From Hordeum vulgare subsp. vulgare (taxonomy: Eukaryota > Streptophyta > Magnoliopsida > Poales > Poaceae), in contig NC_058522.1 of assembly GCF_904849725.1 (NCBI RefSeq), forward strand, positions 197,019,986 through 197,083,985: 64,000 nt of DNA. The letters are read 5' to 3'. The position numbers and the translations under genes are program-made. Positions 22,455 through 34,659 of this stretch are shown here, piece after piece; within the stretch, counting starts at the first letter, position 1, and every line of letters starts with the position of its first letter. The notes under the pieces are model-generated. The model made no database searches. It saw only the letters and a list, made by a program, of their open reading frames with translations, and was not told where the DNA came from.

Positions 22455-23057
22455 GCATAGCTATATTTATTGTGTTAACTTGAGTATATCCATTTGCCAC
22501 TATGAAGAATCTGAAAGATACTCGAACTAAGATCATCCCCTCTCGCACGAGAGGAGGTAAGGAAGTGCCATTTAGCTCTCCTTTTGATTCATCTACTGTT
22601 CTGAATCAACTTATTACACCACCGCATGTTGATCGTTTTGATCTGTCACATGAACGTGACGATGCTACTTGTGAAATGAATGATGATACTATTGATAAAG
22701 AAGTTGAAATTGAAATTGTGCTACTGCATGAATTACTTGATGCTCGTATAGCTAAAGCTATAAAACTTGATAAGGCTGAAACTAATGAAGATATTGAATT
22801 GTGTATTACGACTCTCTCACACAATAGATATGTACTGCCTTCTGTATCTGAAGGTTATGTTATGGATGGGGAAGTAGCTAGGGACTTTCTTGTTGGGGAA
22901 CGTTTCATGGGAAACAAAAAATTTCCTATGCACACGAAGACCTATCATGGTGAAGTCCATCTACGAGAGGAGATTTGGATCTACGTACCCTTGTAGATCG
23001 CACAGCAGGAAGCGTTTAAGAAACGCAGTTGATGTAGTGGAACGTCTTCACGTCCCT

Positions 23058-23177
23058 CGATCAGCCCCACGAACCGTCCCGCGATCCGTCCCACGATCCG
23101 TCCCGCAATCCGTCCCACGAACCGTCTCGCGATCCGTCGCACGAACCGTCTTGCTATCCGCCTCACGATCCGTTCCG
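23058..23177 (-). repeat. Ten-unit tandem array of a 12-bp repeat
   Basis: Ten consecutive 12-mers related to CGATCCGTCCCG/CGAACCGTCCCA start every 12 bases from 23058 to 23166. They lie in the part of the solo LTR downstream of its TATA box, so they would be in its transcript leader. On the minus strand one frame reads RRIAGRFVGRIA-like repeats. Confidence 0.9.
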
Positions 23178-23438
23178 ATCTAATGCCGAACGGACGACAC
23201 CTCCGCGTTCAGCACACGTACAACTCGATGACGATCTCCACCTTCTTGATCCAGCAAGAGGGTGCGGAGAGGTAGAAGAGTTCTCCGGCAGCGTGACGAC
23301 ACGCCGATGGTGGGATGATCTACTCCGGCAGGGCTTCACCTAAGCTCTGCAGAAATACGATCTAGAGGAAAAACTACGTGGTATAGGGTCGAGCAGCACG
23401 TGGCAAAGTTGTGTACCAAAAACCCTCAATACCTCTAG

Positions 23439-23446
23439 TATATATA
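23439..23446 (-). promoter_or_regulatory. TATA box of the BARE-like solo LTR
   Basis: Minus strand CCTCCTATATATACTAG, in the usual place relative to the GC-rich leader. Confidence 0.55.
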
Positions 23447-26400
23447 GGAGGGAGGGAGGGGAGGAGGTATCCTCAAACCCTTAAGGTTTGGCCAAACTTG
23501 GAGGTGAAGGAGTCCTACTCCAATCCTACTTGGAGTAGGATTCCACCTTCCCACTTGGAAACTCTTTCCACCTTCTGTTTTTTTCCTTCTCAAACCTTAT
23601 GGGCCTCAGTGAGATCTTATTCCAGCCCACTAATGGATGGTTTATCTCTTCCCATAGCCCATGAGACCCCTTGGGGCGTGACACCCCTCCCGATGGTCCC
23701 CGGCACCACCCCGGGCACTCCCTATGCACTACCGATGAGCCCGAAACTTTTCCGGTGACCAAAACAGGACTTCCTATATGTCAATCTTTACCTCTGGACC
23801 ATTCCGGAACTCCTCGTGATGTCCTGGATCTCATCTAGGACTCCGAACAACTTTCGATTACCAACACCTATAACTCAACTATACCGAAACGTCACTGAAC
23901 CTTAAGTGTGCAGACCCTGCGGGTTCGAGAACTATGTAGACATGACTCAAGACACTCCTCGGTCAATATCCAATAGCGGGACCTGGATGCCCATATTGGA
24001 TCTTACATATTCTCGAAAGATCTTATCGGTTGAACCTCAGTGTCAAGGATTCATATAATTCCGTATGTCATTCCCTTTGTCCTTCGGTATGTTACTTGCC
24101 CGAGATTTGATTTTCGGTATCTGCATACCTATTTCAATCTCGTTACCGGCAAGTCTCTTTACTCGTTCCGTAATACAAAATCCCTTGACTTACACTTAGT
24201 CACATTGCTTGCAAGGCTTGTGTGTGATGTTGTATTACCGAGTGGGCCCCGAGATACCTCTTCGCCACAGGGAGTGACAAATCCCAGTCTTGATCCATAC
24301 TAACTCAACGGACACCTTCGGAGATACCTATAGAGCACCTTTACAGTCACCCAGTTACATTGCGATGTTTAATGCACACAAGGTATTCCTCCGGTGCTAG
24401 TGAGTTATATGATCACATGGTCATAAGAACAAATACTTGACACACAGAAAACAATAGCAATAAAATGGCACACTCAATATGCTACGTTCATAGTTTGGGT
24501 CTTGTCCGTCACATGATTCTCCTAATGACGTGATCCCGTTATCAAGTGACAACACTTGCCTATGGCCAGGAAACCTTGACCATCTTTGATCAACGAACTA
24601 GTCAACTAGAGGCTCACTAGGAACAGTGTGTTGTCTATGTATCCACACATGTATTTGAGTTTCCAATCAATAGAATTCTATCATGGATAATAAACGATTA
24701 TTATGAAGAAGGAAATATAACGATAACTAATTTATTTTTTCCTCTAGGGCATATTTCCAACATTTCTTGCTTGAGAAAATAGAGATGATTTCAAGAAACA
24801 ACTATGCAAACTAAAATAAAAATATATGATGGAGAAAATGAAACATGATCCTAAATTTGCCAATTCTCCTATATTTGTCAGTTATAATTACTATAAATTC
24901 TATATAGACCCCGAGTGGATTCCTATAGTATAGTCTAATCCTTTCAATGGTTATGAAAATGAAACTGTTGTCGAACATCTCATGAAGCTGAATGATATAG
25001 CTTCATTGTTTACTAATGATGGAAAGATACGCTACTATTATATCCTTAAGGTTTTCCCTTTCTCACTAAAAGGCGAGGCCAAGGAATGGTTCCTTTCTCT
25101 GCCTCCTGGTTGTATGCATAACCTCCAGTATATGTTTTATTACTTTTTGAAAAATATTTTCCTCATCATAAGAAACAAGCTGCCTTATCGGAAATATTTA
25201 ACTTTGAGAATAATTGAAGAAGAGAATCTCCCTCAAGATTGGGGTTGGCTTTTCCAGTTACTAAGAGCATTGTGTGGTCATCCTCTTAAGAAAAATGAAA
25301 ATTTTGACATCTTTTATAATGGCTAACAAATGCGTCCTGGGATTTCCTAGAAAGTCGTGCTGGTTGTGTTTTCAAGAAGTAACTATTGGACAATCTAAAG
25401 AATTGTTGAATAACATATTTTAAAGATGACTAAGATTGGACACTCTGTGAACCACCTTAGGAACCTAGTCAAAAGAAGAGAGGTATTCTATTCCTGAGCC
25501 TTGAAGATATGCAAGAAGAAAAAAGATCTATGAAAGAGAAAGGTATTAAAACTGAAGATCGCAAGAAATGACCACCTACCGTAGAAATACAGGTACTTGA
25601 TACCCCAACACAGGCAGTAGAGGTGAATTCTCTCTGTTATTGCAATGAAAGTGATAAATGGATAAATTTGATAATTACATTATTAAGCAAAAGCACTTCA
25701 ATAATTATGTTAAGGATCAATTAAGATGTAATGCCATGATGATAGACCACTTAAGTGACTTGATGTTTAGAATTGCTAATGATGTTAAAGGTCTAGGTAA
25801 ACATGCTTATATGGTTCACACCCAACTATACCAAGTTGCTAAGTCACAAAATGATTTGCTTGTTGAAGTAATAAACAATATGAATGATCATGTTGTTAGA
25901 GTAATGAGTAGAGGAGGTAGAATGACTCTCGAACCTGTTTATCCCGAGGGTCACCCTAAAACAATTGAACAAGATTGTCAAAGAATTAATGAAGATGCAC
26001 CTAGCTCATATAAAAAGAAAAAAGAGAAGGAAAGATGATAGGGCTTTATATTCTTCTAGTGAACCTATTGAGAAATATAATGATGTTCTACTTACGATGA
26101 TGAGACTCAATCAGGTAATGAAAATGAACTTAGTGATAATGATAATTATAATAATAATGTTCTTATAAAATCTCCACGAGATAATACTAAGGAACCCAGT
26201 AATGATGTGGAATAGAATGTGGTTAAAATCTTGGTAACCCACACATTAAGAATAAATGCTATGATAAAAGAGACTTTGTTGTTAGAAATCATGGAAAAGA
26301 AAGAGGTCCATGGGTTCAGAAACCCATGCCCTTCCGTTGCAAGCCTTGTAAAAGTAAGGACGAGGAAGAATTTTAATGCTTTGCTGAAATGATTAAACCT

Positions 26401-26589
26401 ATCTTTTTGCGTTCTCGGTTGATTGATATATTTAAACTGCCTCCGTATGCTAAGTATATGAAGGATATTATTAGCAACAAAAGAAATATACCTAAATCTG
26501 AAATTGCTACTATGCTTGCTAATTATTCTTTTTATGGTGGAGTACGTAAGAAGTTGGGAGATCCTGGATACCCATAATACCATGCTCTA

Positions 26590-27003
26590 TTAAAATAAAT
26601 TATGTCAAAACTGTTTTATGTGATTTAGCAGTTAGTGTTAGTGCTATGCGTTTCTGTCTATATAAAGTATTGGATTTGAATAAGCTTACACCCACTGAGA
26701 TATCTTTGCAAACGGTTTATAAATCCACTTATGTACCTATTTAAATTTATAAGGACGTTCCTCTTGTGGTTGCAGATGTTACTACCTTAACAAACTTCTT
26801 TATTCTCGATATGCCCGAGGACGACAATATATCGATCATCCTTGGCAGACCCTTCCTAAATACTACAACGGCTGTTATTGATTGCAAAAAAAGCAAGGTC
26901 ACTTTTCATGTCAATGTCAAGAAGCATACCTTGCTTTTTTCAAAGAAACAAACTTTCATTGGAGATTTTAAAAACCCTCTTCCTACTACCAAGAAAAGAT
27001 AGT
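26590..27003 (+). pseudogene. Protease relic of element A
   Basis: The frame reads TVLCDLAVSVSAMRFCLYK at about 26610 (related elements have CDLGASVS-like wording, so one active-site residue looks changed). After a stop near 26744 come VVADVTTLTNFFILDMPEDD and IILGRPFLNTTTAVIDC, the typical Athila protease C-terminus. No RT follows. The retropepsin would process Gag; this copy is dead. Confidence 0.72.
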
Positions 27004-27757
27004 ATACTCGTGTTGCTCGGGAGATGTAAATCCCCATTGAGTTAACCTATTCTTATATGAGTATTATTCAGTTTCATGTCAATCAGAAATGGTTGTTAAT
27101 AAGACTTGATCACTCTTATTAATGTATCCTTTTTGAAGCACATGTGATTGATGAATTGAGTATTCACAAGTCTCTCTTTCATAAGTTTATTCTTTGTTAT
27201 TCTTAGTTAAGATAAAATAAAATGTCATGATTACCGTGTTTCTTGATTTTTCTGTGCAATAAAAATGACCTAACAAAAAAATTCTCAGACTGGCACAAAT
27301 GTTTTTCGTGAATTGTTCTGGATTTTTTAAGAATTTTTGGCGTAAAAAGTTTGGGGCCCACATGGCCCCCTTGCCTTATCCCTTAAACACTGTTAATCAC
27401 TTACTTCCAGAAACATTCTACATCTTTGTGTGTCCTGTATTCTCCCTCTAAAAACTAAAAAATTTGATCTCTTTGCTCGGAACTTCATTTCCAAAAATAT
27501 TTTGAGGAGTTTTTCCTTAGTATGTGACTCCTCCATTGATCCAATTAGTTTTTGCTTTAGTGGTTTATATTTTGCAAAGTTTGTTGCACTTGGTGCTACA
27601 CAAAGTGAGCTTGCATGTTGAATTATTTGAGTTCTAAGTAGTATGAATGCTTGATATGGCCTCTAGGCACCTATATGAATAGTTGCTGTCAATCTTATAA
27701 AGTGTTGTTGACATAAATTTGTGGCTAAATTTGTTTAGAAAGTTGTGCTTATGAAAA
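27004..27757 (+). other. Non-coding spacer before the 3' ORF of element A, LTR-like in part
   Basis: No ORF was recognised. Around 27280-27420 it reads like the U3/leader part of Athila-type LTRs (a T-rich stretch, then GGGGCC ... GGCCCC). The small hairpin is at 27353-27369. This is where RT, RNase H and integrase would be in an autonomous relative. Confidence 0.45.
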
Positions 27758-28775
27758 TGAATTTCCGAAGGAAGGGTTCTTCTAGCCGGAGCCCCAAGGG
27801 AGTTGTTTGGAGAACTCATGATCGTGACATCAACATTTTTCACAACACGACGGTTACACGCTGTGAATAGCCACATACACCCTTCATGGATGAAGCGGGT
27901 TTCCTTGAAGTATTTATGCAACTCGTTGCAAATGCTGGTCTGACCAATTACCTCGCAGATGAGTGTGACCAATACTATATCCTCACTAATTCCTTCGTGC
28001 AAAACTTTTACTTCTCGAATACCCTTGGTGCTCCCATAGTACGCTTTGATTTATATGCAATAAACTATGAAATGCCTCTAGATGAGTTCTATGAAATATG
28101 CTTGCTTCCCTCTGATAGGGGGAATGCATGATCCTAAGCCTGAGGAATTTGAGGATTTACTTCTTACTCTAACCTTGGGAGAAACTAGTGGAGTATCAAA
28201 CGCAAGAGCCACTAGTTTTCATTTTCCGTCTGTGCACTATTTTTCTTTGTTTATAGGAAAATGCATAACTGGTAGGGAGTAGGCTGGTGGTCTGAGTGCC
28301 CCCACACTGGCTATTCCGTGCCGCACACATTATGGGGATAACACTTACAAATTGGGAGCTATTGTCGCGCGCCGCTTGCATCTTAACCGAACCAAAGGCA
28401 AGGTTCATGTTGGCATTTACCCCACACACTTAGCAAAGCGTCTTAATGTTACCATACGGCCCATTGACTACTTATTACCTCAGGTCTATCTTGATCACCA
28501 GTCTATGATAGAGCACCAGTTCATTGAGGAACCTCAACCACCATAGCACACTCATTACACCTTAGTATTTAGCGAGAAGACATGGGATATTATTGTCTTT
28601 TCGACACCTTGTTTGTTCTACTATCATGCTAGGCATGGGTACATCATTATGCCAGAAAATATAATTGCTTACCAGAACGAGGTGGTTACGGTAGAGGCCG
28701 AGGTCCAGTCATGGGATCCTCATGGGCCTTAGCAGCAATACTTTCCTGAACCTGACGGCTATTATAAGTGGTGAT
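27758..28775 (+). pseudogene. 3' ORF of element A (ATHILA ORF-1-like)
   Basis: In one main frame the stretch reads MNFRRKGSSSRSPKGVVWRT, then MDEAGFLEVFMQLVANAG, then LTNYLADECDQYYILTNSF. VRFDLYAINYEMPLDEFYEI and SVHYFSLFIGKCITG follow, then YKLGAIVARRLHLNRTKG, and EHQFIEEPQPP near 28540. The wording recalls the ATHILA ORF-1 family found in many Athila elements, whose role is unknown. The stops include one near 27868, one around 28130 with a frame change, one near 28280 and one near 28543, so the product is not made as one protein. The reading frame is still easy to follow, so decay is moderate. Confidence 0.68.
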
Positions 28776-30058
28776 CGCCAAGCTAGGCAAACGCCTAAGC
28801 TTGGGGGAGTACGTATTTCTTACCGAAATTACACACATGTCCACACATTTCATATAAATTGTCGGTGTTCATCCTCCTTCATTGTAAATCCATGTCAACT
28901 TTGTTTTTCCGCTTCCTTCTTGTGTGTTTGAATTTTTTTGGAAAATCAAAAACTGTTTCTAGTTTCTCTTCCGTTTTATTTCATATAAATAGCTGTAGTA
29001 TTAAAAGAAAACCCAAAAATATTTCCTTTGCTTGGTGGGAGCTTTCCCATGTAAATAGTTTTTCTCATTTTTTCCCTTGTTTTTTTGATTTATTCAAAAA
29101 ATCAAAACTCCTAAAATATTTTTGTGTGTTTCTATGATTTTTCTTGAGATGTTGAAAGGAGAACACCTTGATGAAAATGTAGAGTGGCTCTGATATGCAC
29201 TATTCTTGATGTAACAAAAGAGCCAAGATTACAATGTCTTCTCCTTTGTATAAACTGTTTTGCTGATTCCAGCATAGTCCATGGCACACTTGCTCTATTG
29301 TCATTTTCACATCATTCAGTCGTGCAAGCAATAGGAAATAATGATGATATTTGATGAAGAACTCATGATAAAGGAAGCTGGTATGGACTCTCCTTGTGTT
29401 CATTTTCTGTAAATATGTTTAGCTTGTTTGTTATTGATTTAGTATATCATGAGTGAAGACGCTTATGAAGATAATTAGAGATTATAGCTTCTCATGCTAA
29501 GCTTAACAAGCTAGGAGTGGATAATGATTTATCTTATGTGTCAACATGCATTAAAATGGTTATGATGTGATATGGTAGTATGGTATTTACCTCTGAGTAA
29601 TTCAAGCGACTTGATTTGGCCCATGTGCAAACATGTAGTTGATTCAAAATATATGCAGACTAAATGATGTTTAAATTCAGAGTGTTGATATCCTACTCAT
29701 GATATGTTCAATGTTAATTATTCTGAATGCATACCCATGACTATTTTTTCTCTCTATATGGTCGCTTATCAACCTATTGCTAGCCTTTACCTCTACTAAG
29801 TGGAAATGCTACTTGTGCATCCAAAATCCATAAACCAAGTTCTTCCACATGCGTCCACCATTGCTACAAACATACGGTATTACCCTGCCGTTCCAAGTAA
29901 ATTTGTGTGTGCGAACTCTAATATTGAAATAAAATTATGTTTTGTGCACTCGTACCACTCATGGAGCAACGAGGCGGTCTATACATTCCATGCTAAGTAA
30001 CTTATTTTCAAGACTTGTTTATTCACCGTCATTGCACGAGAAACGTTGGTAAAAAGGA
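28776..30058 (+). other. 3' UTR of element A
   Basis: Non-coding AT-rich sequence. The part 29010-29745 recurs inverted at 16593-17300. It starts with AAGCTTGGGGGAG (28797-28809), the purine tract that often follows the 3' ORF in this group. It ends where LTR C starts. Confidence 0.6.
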
Positions 30059-31258
30059 TGCTAATACCCTCATTTTGCATCATTAATTACTGTTGATATT
30101 TGTTTTTATCCTATCCATTATCAATTATTATCATATAATTCTTATGCCTTTTCTCTCTGAATATGCAAGCTACATCAGTCATAGGGAAATATCTGGAAAC
30201 TAAAATTCTGGACCGAGAAACTAGGAAAAAGGCAAGAAAATGAACTTACTCCAAATGACCTGAAACTATACGGAGATATTTTTTGGAATCTTTAAGAATT
30301 TCTAGGCCAAAAATATACCAGAGAGGGGCCACCAGCTGGGCACAAGCCAACACTACGCGCCCCACCCCTGGTCGCGCCCTAATGGCTTGTGGTGCCCCAG
30401 CTGACCCTCTGGCAGCCATCTTCTCCTATATGGTGTTTTTACCCTACAAAAATTATACATTATCTTTTGGGATGAAGCGCCACATTCTTGAGGCGGAAAC
30501 CTGTGAACAGGCTCTTGTGTTCTCCGGCGGATAGATTCTTCCCGGGGAACTCCCCTCCGGGAGGGGGAAAGCAAGGCCATCGTCATCACCAATGCTTCCT
30601 CCTTCCTGGATGGCCAATCTTCATGAAAATCCTCACTAGCACCATATCATCTCCAATTCTAGTTCATCACATGTATTCAAACTTTGTCTCCAATCATAAG
30701 TTGATGGATGATGGGTTGCGAGAGTGACAGAAGCTTAAACCCTAGTTTATGTGTTGCTTCATAAGGGGACGATTTGGATCTACGTGTTTCATGCTATGGT
30801 TAGATTATTCTTAATTCATCTTTTGTAAATGCGGATGCTTGTGAGAGGGGATAATCATAAGTTGGTTGTTATGTCAAGTAAGAACAGCACCTTAGCACTG
30901 GTCCACCCACATATCAAATCATCAAAGTATCAATGGAGAATCAACCTAATATAGTGAACATGACTAGACAAAAATTCCCTTATATCCTCGGGAGAGCTTG
31001 CTCTATCAAAAGAGAACTTTCAGGCATGTCCATCACTATAAAAAGGATTGGGCTACCTTTTTGCACCTTTTCTACTATTGTTACTTGTCACTTGCTAACA
31101 ATTATCTTGCTACAAAACGATTTATGACTTTTACTTACAACGCTGTTAGAGAACCCCTTGATAAAAACTACTTATCATTTCCTTGTGCTCCTCATTGGGT
31201 TTGACACTCTTACTTATAGAAAATACTACAATTGATCCCCTTGACTTGTGGGTCATCA
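30059..31258 (+). repeat. 5' LTR of element C
   Basis: Starts TGCTAATACCCTCATTTTGC and ends ...GTGGGTCATCA before the PBS spacer. About 1.2 kb. It includes a long imperfect inverted repeat (30322-30410) and a TATA-like CTATATGG at 30426. The 3' half recurs inverted at 6968-7397. Confidence 0.7.
30322..30410 (+). repeat. Long imperfect CpG-rich inverted repeat in LTR C
   Basis: Arms share AGAGGG, CAGCTGGG, CACAAGCCA and a GCGCG core in mirror order around the middle near 30366, with small gaps. It ends about 15 bases before the TATA-like site. It is the counterpart of the hairpin at 21259-21310. Confidence 0.65.
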
Positions 31259-31269
31259 AGACTATTTTC

Positions 31270-31287
31270 TGACGCCATTGGCATGGA
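31270..31287 (+). other. Primer-binding site of element C (tRNA-Asp type, degenerate)
   Basis: TGACGCCATTGGCATGGA matches the Athila tRNA-Asp site at 13 of 18 positions. It lies 12 bases after the LTR end. Confidence 0.65.
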
Positions 31288-31362
31288 GTGATGTGCCTTT
31301 AATAAGTGGATATTGTAAGGAAACAACTTCGGTACGTGCTAAAGTTTACCGTTGGTTATCAC

Positions 31363-32510
31363 TATGAACGGTCACCCTTTGAGTGGATTGTTCGTGGTAT
31401 CTTCGCCTCGAATGGAAGTTGAGGTAATTGTTCCTCAACCTATTGAACCTACTGAAAATATTTATTATGAGATTCCTTTGAGTGCGGTAGAGAAATTGTT
31501 GGCTAATCATTACAATAGTAAAACTATCCTGATTACAATTTGATATATGTCAATGAGATTTGTGGGTTGTTTAAGCTCTCAAGTCTATTCGGAGACAAAG
31601 TTAAGAAGAAAGTTTGCCCTTTACATTTGGAGGGAAAAACACTAATGTTTTAAATGCTATTGGATGATATTGGATCATGGTATTGTAATTGCTTGAAGCT
31701 GGAATTTCATGAAAAGTTTTATTCTATGCATCTAATTCATCGTGATCGGAGTTTTATTTATAATTACTGGCCTCGTGAAGGAGAAAGCATCACTCAAGCT
31801 TGGGGGAGGCTAAATCTAGGATGCACACGTTCGCCAACCATGATATCTCAAAGGAATTGATTATACAGAATTTTTATGTCCGGCTTTCTCATGATGATCA
31901 AACCTTACTCGATGATTGTGTTGTCGGTTCCTATATGAAGGAGACTACTGAATTCAGATGGGATCTTTTGGAAATATTAAATGCAACGCTGAAGATTGGG
32001 AACTCGATGAAGGTAAAGAGTTAGTTATAAAGCTTAATTTTGATTGTGTTAAATCTTTCATGGAAACATCTCATTTTCACTGAGTTTAGCAACAAATATG
32101 GCCTTGGCACTGAGATAGTAGCTTCTTTCTGTGCATATTTTGCTACCTATGTTGACCTTCCCACGTGGAAGTAGTTCAAACATAATCCTCCCATTATAAA
32201 ATTACCTGAGGAACCAATTAGAAACAAGAAGGAAGAAATAATTGTTAACCATCTTGATCCAATTGTTCCTACTTCTTACACTGAGAAACCTCCTTTCTCT
32301 ATTAGGATTAGAGAACATGCTAAGGCTACAATAGTGGTTAATAAGAGTTATGATACAGCGCCTACACCTTTTGAACAAATAAATGTTGAGCCTAATGTGG
32401 CTATACTTAAAGTCACCTAAGTGATAATATCGATGGGTAGGTTATTTACCTTTGTGATGATGGTGCTAAAATTGCAAAACCTAATAGAAACAAATCAGAT
32501 GAACTAGGTA
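31363..32510 (+). pseudogene. gag: Gag of element C
   Basis: The ATG at 31363 starts MNGHPLSGLFVVSSPRMEVE with a stop after 60 codons. Further parts are at 31654-31860 (DDIGSWYCNCLKLEFHEKFY, then REGESITQAWGR) and 31800-32024 (SKELIIQNFYVRLSHDDQT, then LLDDCVVGSYMKE), which match the Athila-type capsid domain. The region 32025-32510 is too broken to read. Gag would build the virus-like particle. No zinc knuckle can be seen. Confidence 0.72.
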
Positions 32511-32521
32511 AAAATAAACCG

Positions 32522-32929
32522 GTGGTAGGCACACGTGTCCTCTCAGTTAAAATTGGAGATCATTGCTATCAGGGCCTTTGTGATATTGGTGCTAGTATTA
32601 GTGTTATACCCTTTACATTATATAAAGAAATTATGCATGATATAGAACCGTCTCAAATTGAAGATATTGTTGTCACTATTAAGCTTGCAAACCTTGATAC
32701 CATTTAGCCACTTGGGATTGCTAGGTATGTTAGAGTCTTGTGTGGAAAATTCAAGTCCCACAATGGCTTCTTAGTACTTCGTTCGAAAAAAGATAAATTT
32801 TGTCCCATCATATTTGGTAGACCATTCTTGAATACAGTCAATGCTGAAATTAATTGTGCTACTAAGAAGGTCAAAGTGAGCTTTGGTCATATTTCTGTTG
32901 AGTTTAACTTCTTTAAGTCTAGAAAATAG
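32522..32929 (+). pseudogene. pol: Protease of element C
   Basis: The frame reads VGTRVLSVKIGDHCYQGLCD, then IGASISVIPFTLYKEIM. DIGA stands at the active site (related elements have D-L/T-G-A). After a TAG near 32705 the same frame continues with GIARYVRVLCGKF and FGRPFLNTVNAEINC. It is the typical Athila retropepsin with a single stop. It lies directly before RT. Confidence 0.78.
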
Positions 32930-33099
32930 TCACATGAAAATAAGTTGCCTAGTAAGGATGAAATAATTGGTCTTGCTTTAATTATTGTACCTCCTATCGA
33001 CCCATTAGAACAATATTTTCTAGACCATGACAATGACATGCATTTGAATAAAAGGAATCAAATGATACGATAATCCTTGATCAACAACCTATCCTTAAG

Positions 33100-34640
33100 C
33101 ACAATTTACCAGTTGATCTTTTAGGTGATCCTCCTCCACCCAAGGGAGATCCTTCATTTGAGCTTAAAGATTTACCTCATACTTTGAAATATGCTTATGT
33201 GGAAAACAAGAAGATATGTCCTATTATTATTAGTACTAACCTTTCAGAAAATGAAGAAAAGAGATTACTCAAAACTTTAAAGAAGCACACGGATGCTATT
33301 GGATATATTCTTGATGACCTTAAATGCATAAGCGCCTCTCTGTGTCAGCGCAAGTTTAATATGGAACCTGATGCTAAACGAGTTGTTGATCAGCAATGCC
33401 GTCTCAAACCTAATATGAAGGAGGTGGTAAGAACAGAAATACAAAAACTTCTAGAGGCAGGTATAATCTATCTATTGCTGATAGTAGATGGGTAAGCATT
33501 GTTCATTATGTTCCTAAGAAAGGTGGTATAAACAGTTGTTCCTCACGATAAAAATAAACTTAACCCAAAGAGGATAGTAACTGTTTATAGGATGGTAATT
33601 GATTTCAGGAAATTGAATAGGAATACTAGAAAGGACCATTACCCTTTGCCTGTTATTTATCAAATGTTAGAAAGATTATCTAATAAAGCACACTTTTTCT
33701 TTCTTGATGGATACTATGGATTCTCTCAAATACTTATGTCAAAAGAGGTCCAAGAGAAAACTACCTTTACTAGCCCCTTTGGAACTTATGCTTATAGGTG
33801 TGTGACTTTTGGTTTATGCAATGCACCTTCTACCTTTTAAAGATGTACGACTGCTATATTCTCTAACTTTTGTGAAAAGATTGTTGAGGTTTTCATGGAT
33901 GATTTTTCCGTCCACAAGACTTACTTTGATGATTTCTTGAGCAACCTTGACCGAGTTTTTTAGAGATGTGAAGAAACTAATCTCGTCTAGAATTGGCAGA
34001 AGTGCCACATTATGGTGAATGGATGTATAGTGCTTGGTCATAAAATTTGTGAACGTGGTATTGAGGTGGATAAGGCCAAAGTTGATGCAATATAGAAAAT
34101 TCCGTCCCGAGGAGATATCCAAGGTATAAAAAGTTTCCTTGGTCATGCTGGTTTCCATAGGCATTTCATTAAGGAATTCTCAAAGATTTCTAGGCCACTA
34201 ACTAATCTTCTCCAAAAAGATGTTCCTTTTGTTTTTTATGATGATTGTGTAGAAGCCTTTGAAATACTTAAGAAAGCTTTAATTTCAGCACCTATTGTCC
34301 AACCACCTAATTGGAACCTTCCCTTTGAAATTATGTGTGATGCTAGTGATTATGCTATTGTCGTTCTTCTAGGGCCAAGAGTAGAACATAAATTGAATCT
34401 TATTCATTATGCTAGTAAGACCCTAGACACCGCTCAAAGGAATTAAGCTACCACTGAAAAGGAATTTTTAGTAGTTGTGTTTGCATGTGGTAAGTTTAGG
34501 CCTTACATTGTTGACTATGAAGTAACTATTCACACTGATCATGCTGCTATTAAATACCGTAAGGAAAAGAAAGATGCTAAACCCAGACTTATTCATATTG
34601 GTAATCTGAATTCAGGAGTTTTATATGAAAATTGTTGATA
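33100..34640 (+). pseudogene. pol: Reverse transcriptase and RNase H of element C
   Basis: The RT starts near LKYAYVENKKICPIIIS (33184) and runs through EEKRLLKTLKKHTDAIGYIL. After a frame change come VIDFRKLNRNTRKDHYPLP and FGLCNAPSTF, then the polymerase motif FMDDFSVH at about 33893. GIEVDKAKVDAI and FLGHAGFHRHFIKEF close the thumb. RNase H follows with IMCDASDYAIVVLLG, TEKEFLVVVFACGKFR and IHTDHAAIKY. Catalytic motifs are kept, but there are at least six in-frame stops (for example near 33838, 33961, 34094, 34444) and a frameshift near 33490. Confidence 0.85.
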
Positions 34641-34659
34641 GAAAGGACGCTCAAATCCT

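Larger units (their letters stand above)
22908..24762 (-). mobile_element. Solo LTR of a BARE/Angela-like copia element, minus strand
   Basis: Read on the minus strand it begins TGTTGGAAATATGCCCTAG and ends near TTTGTTTCCCA, the pattern of the BARE/Angela/WIS LTRs. A TATA box is on the minus strand at 23439. Flanks are TTTCA (22903-22907) and TTTCT (24763-24767), a 5-bp target-site duplication with one change. Joining the flanks restores the gag frame of element A. No copia coding region is attached, so it is a solo LTR left by recombination. About 1.86 kb. Confidence 0.85.
22502..26577 (+). pseudogene. gag: Gag of element A, split by a BARE-like solo LTR
   Basis: The ATG at 22502 opens a 135-codon frame (MKNLKDTRTKIIPS ...) up to LGERF, where the LTR at 22908-24762 interrupts. 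The frame resumes at 24763 with FLLEKIEM. The capsid-like part lies at 24982-25326 (MKLNDIASLFTND, then LKGEAKEWFLSLPPG). A later segment is at 25658-26038 (LSDLMFRIANDVKGL), with a lysine-rich end. A final piece at 26389-26577 reads LRSRLIDIFKLPPYAKYMKDI. This is the order of Gag in Athila-type grass elements. Gag would form the particle core. Many stops and frame changes show decay, apart from the well-kept N-terminal part. Confidence 0.78.
21021..30058 (+). mobile_element. Element A: Athila-type (Sabrina-like) gypsy element without pol
   Basis: A 5' LTR (21021-22425), a tRNA-Asp-type PBS, gag, a protease relic, a spacer, a 3' ORF of ATHILA ORF-1 type and a long 3' UTR follow in order. No RT, RNase H or integrase lies between protease and the 3' ORF, so the element is non-autonomous. 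A BARE-like solo LTR interrupts gag. Element C starts at 30059 inside A's 3' UTR. The 3' LTR of A should lie beyond the window. Confidence 0.75.

Noticed and set aside
23058..23177. CRISPR-like regular repeats
   Set aside because: Contiguous 12-bp tandem units without spacers in a plant LTR; not a CRISPR array. The 62-bp array at 41861-42229 is also a plain tandem repeat.
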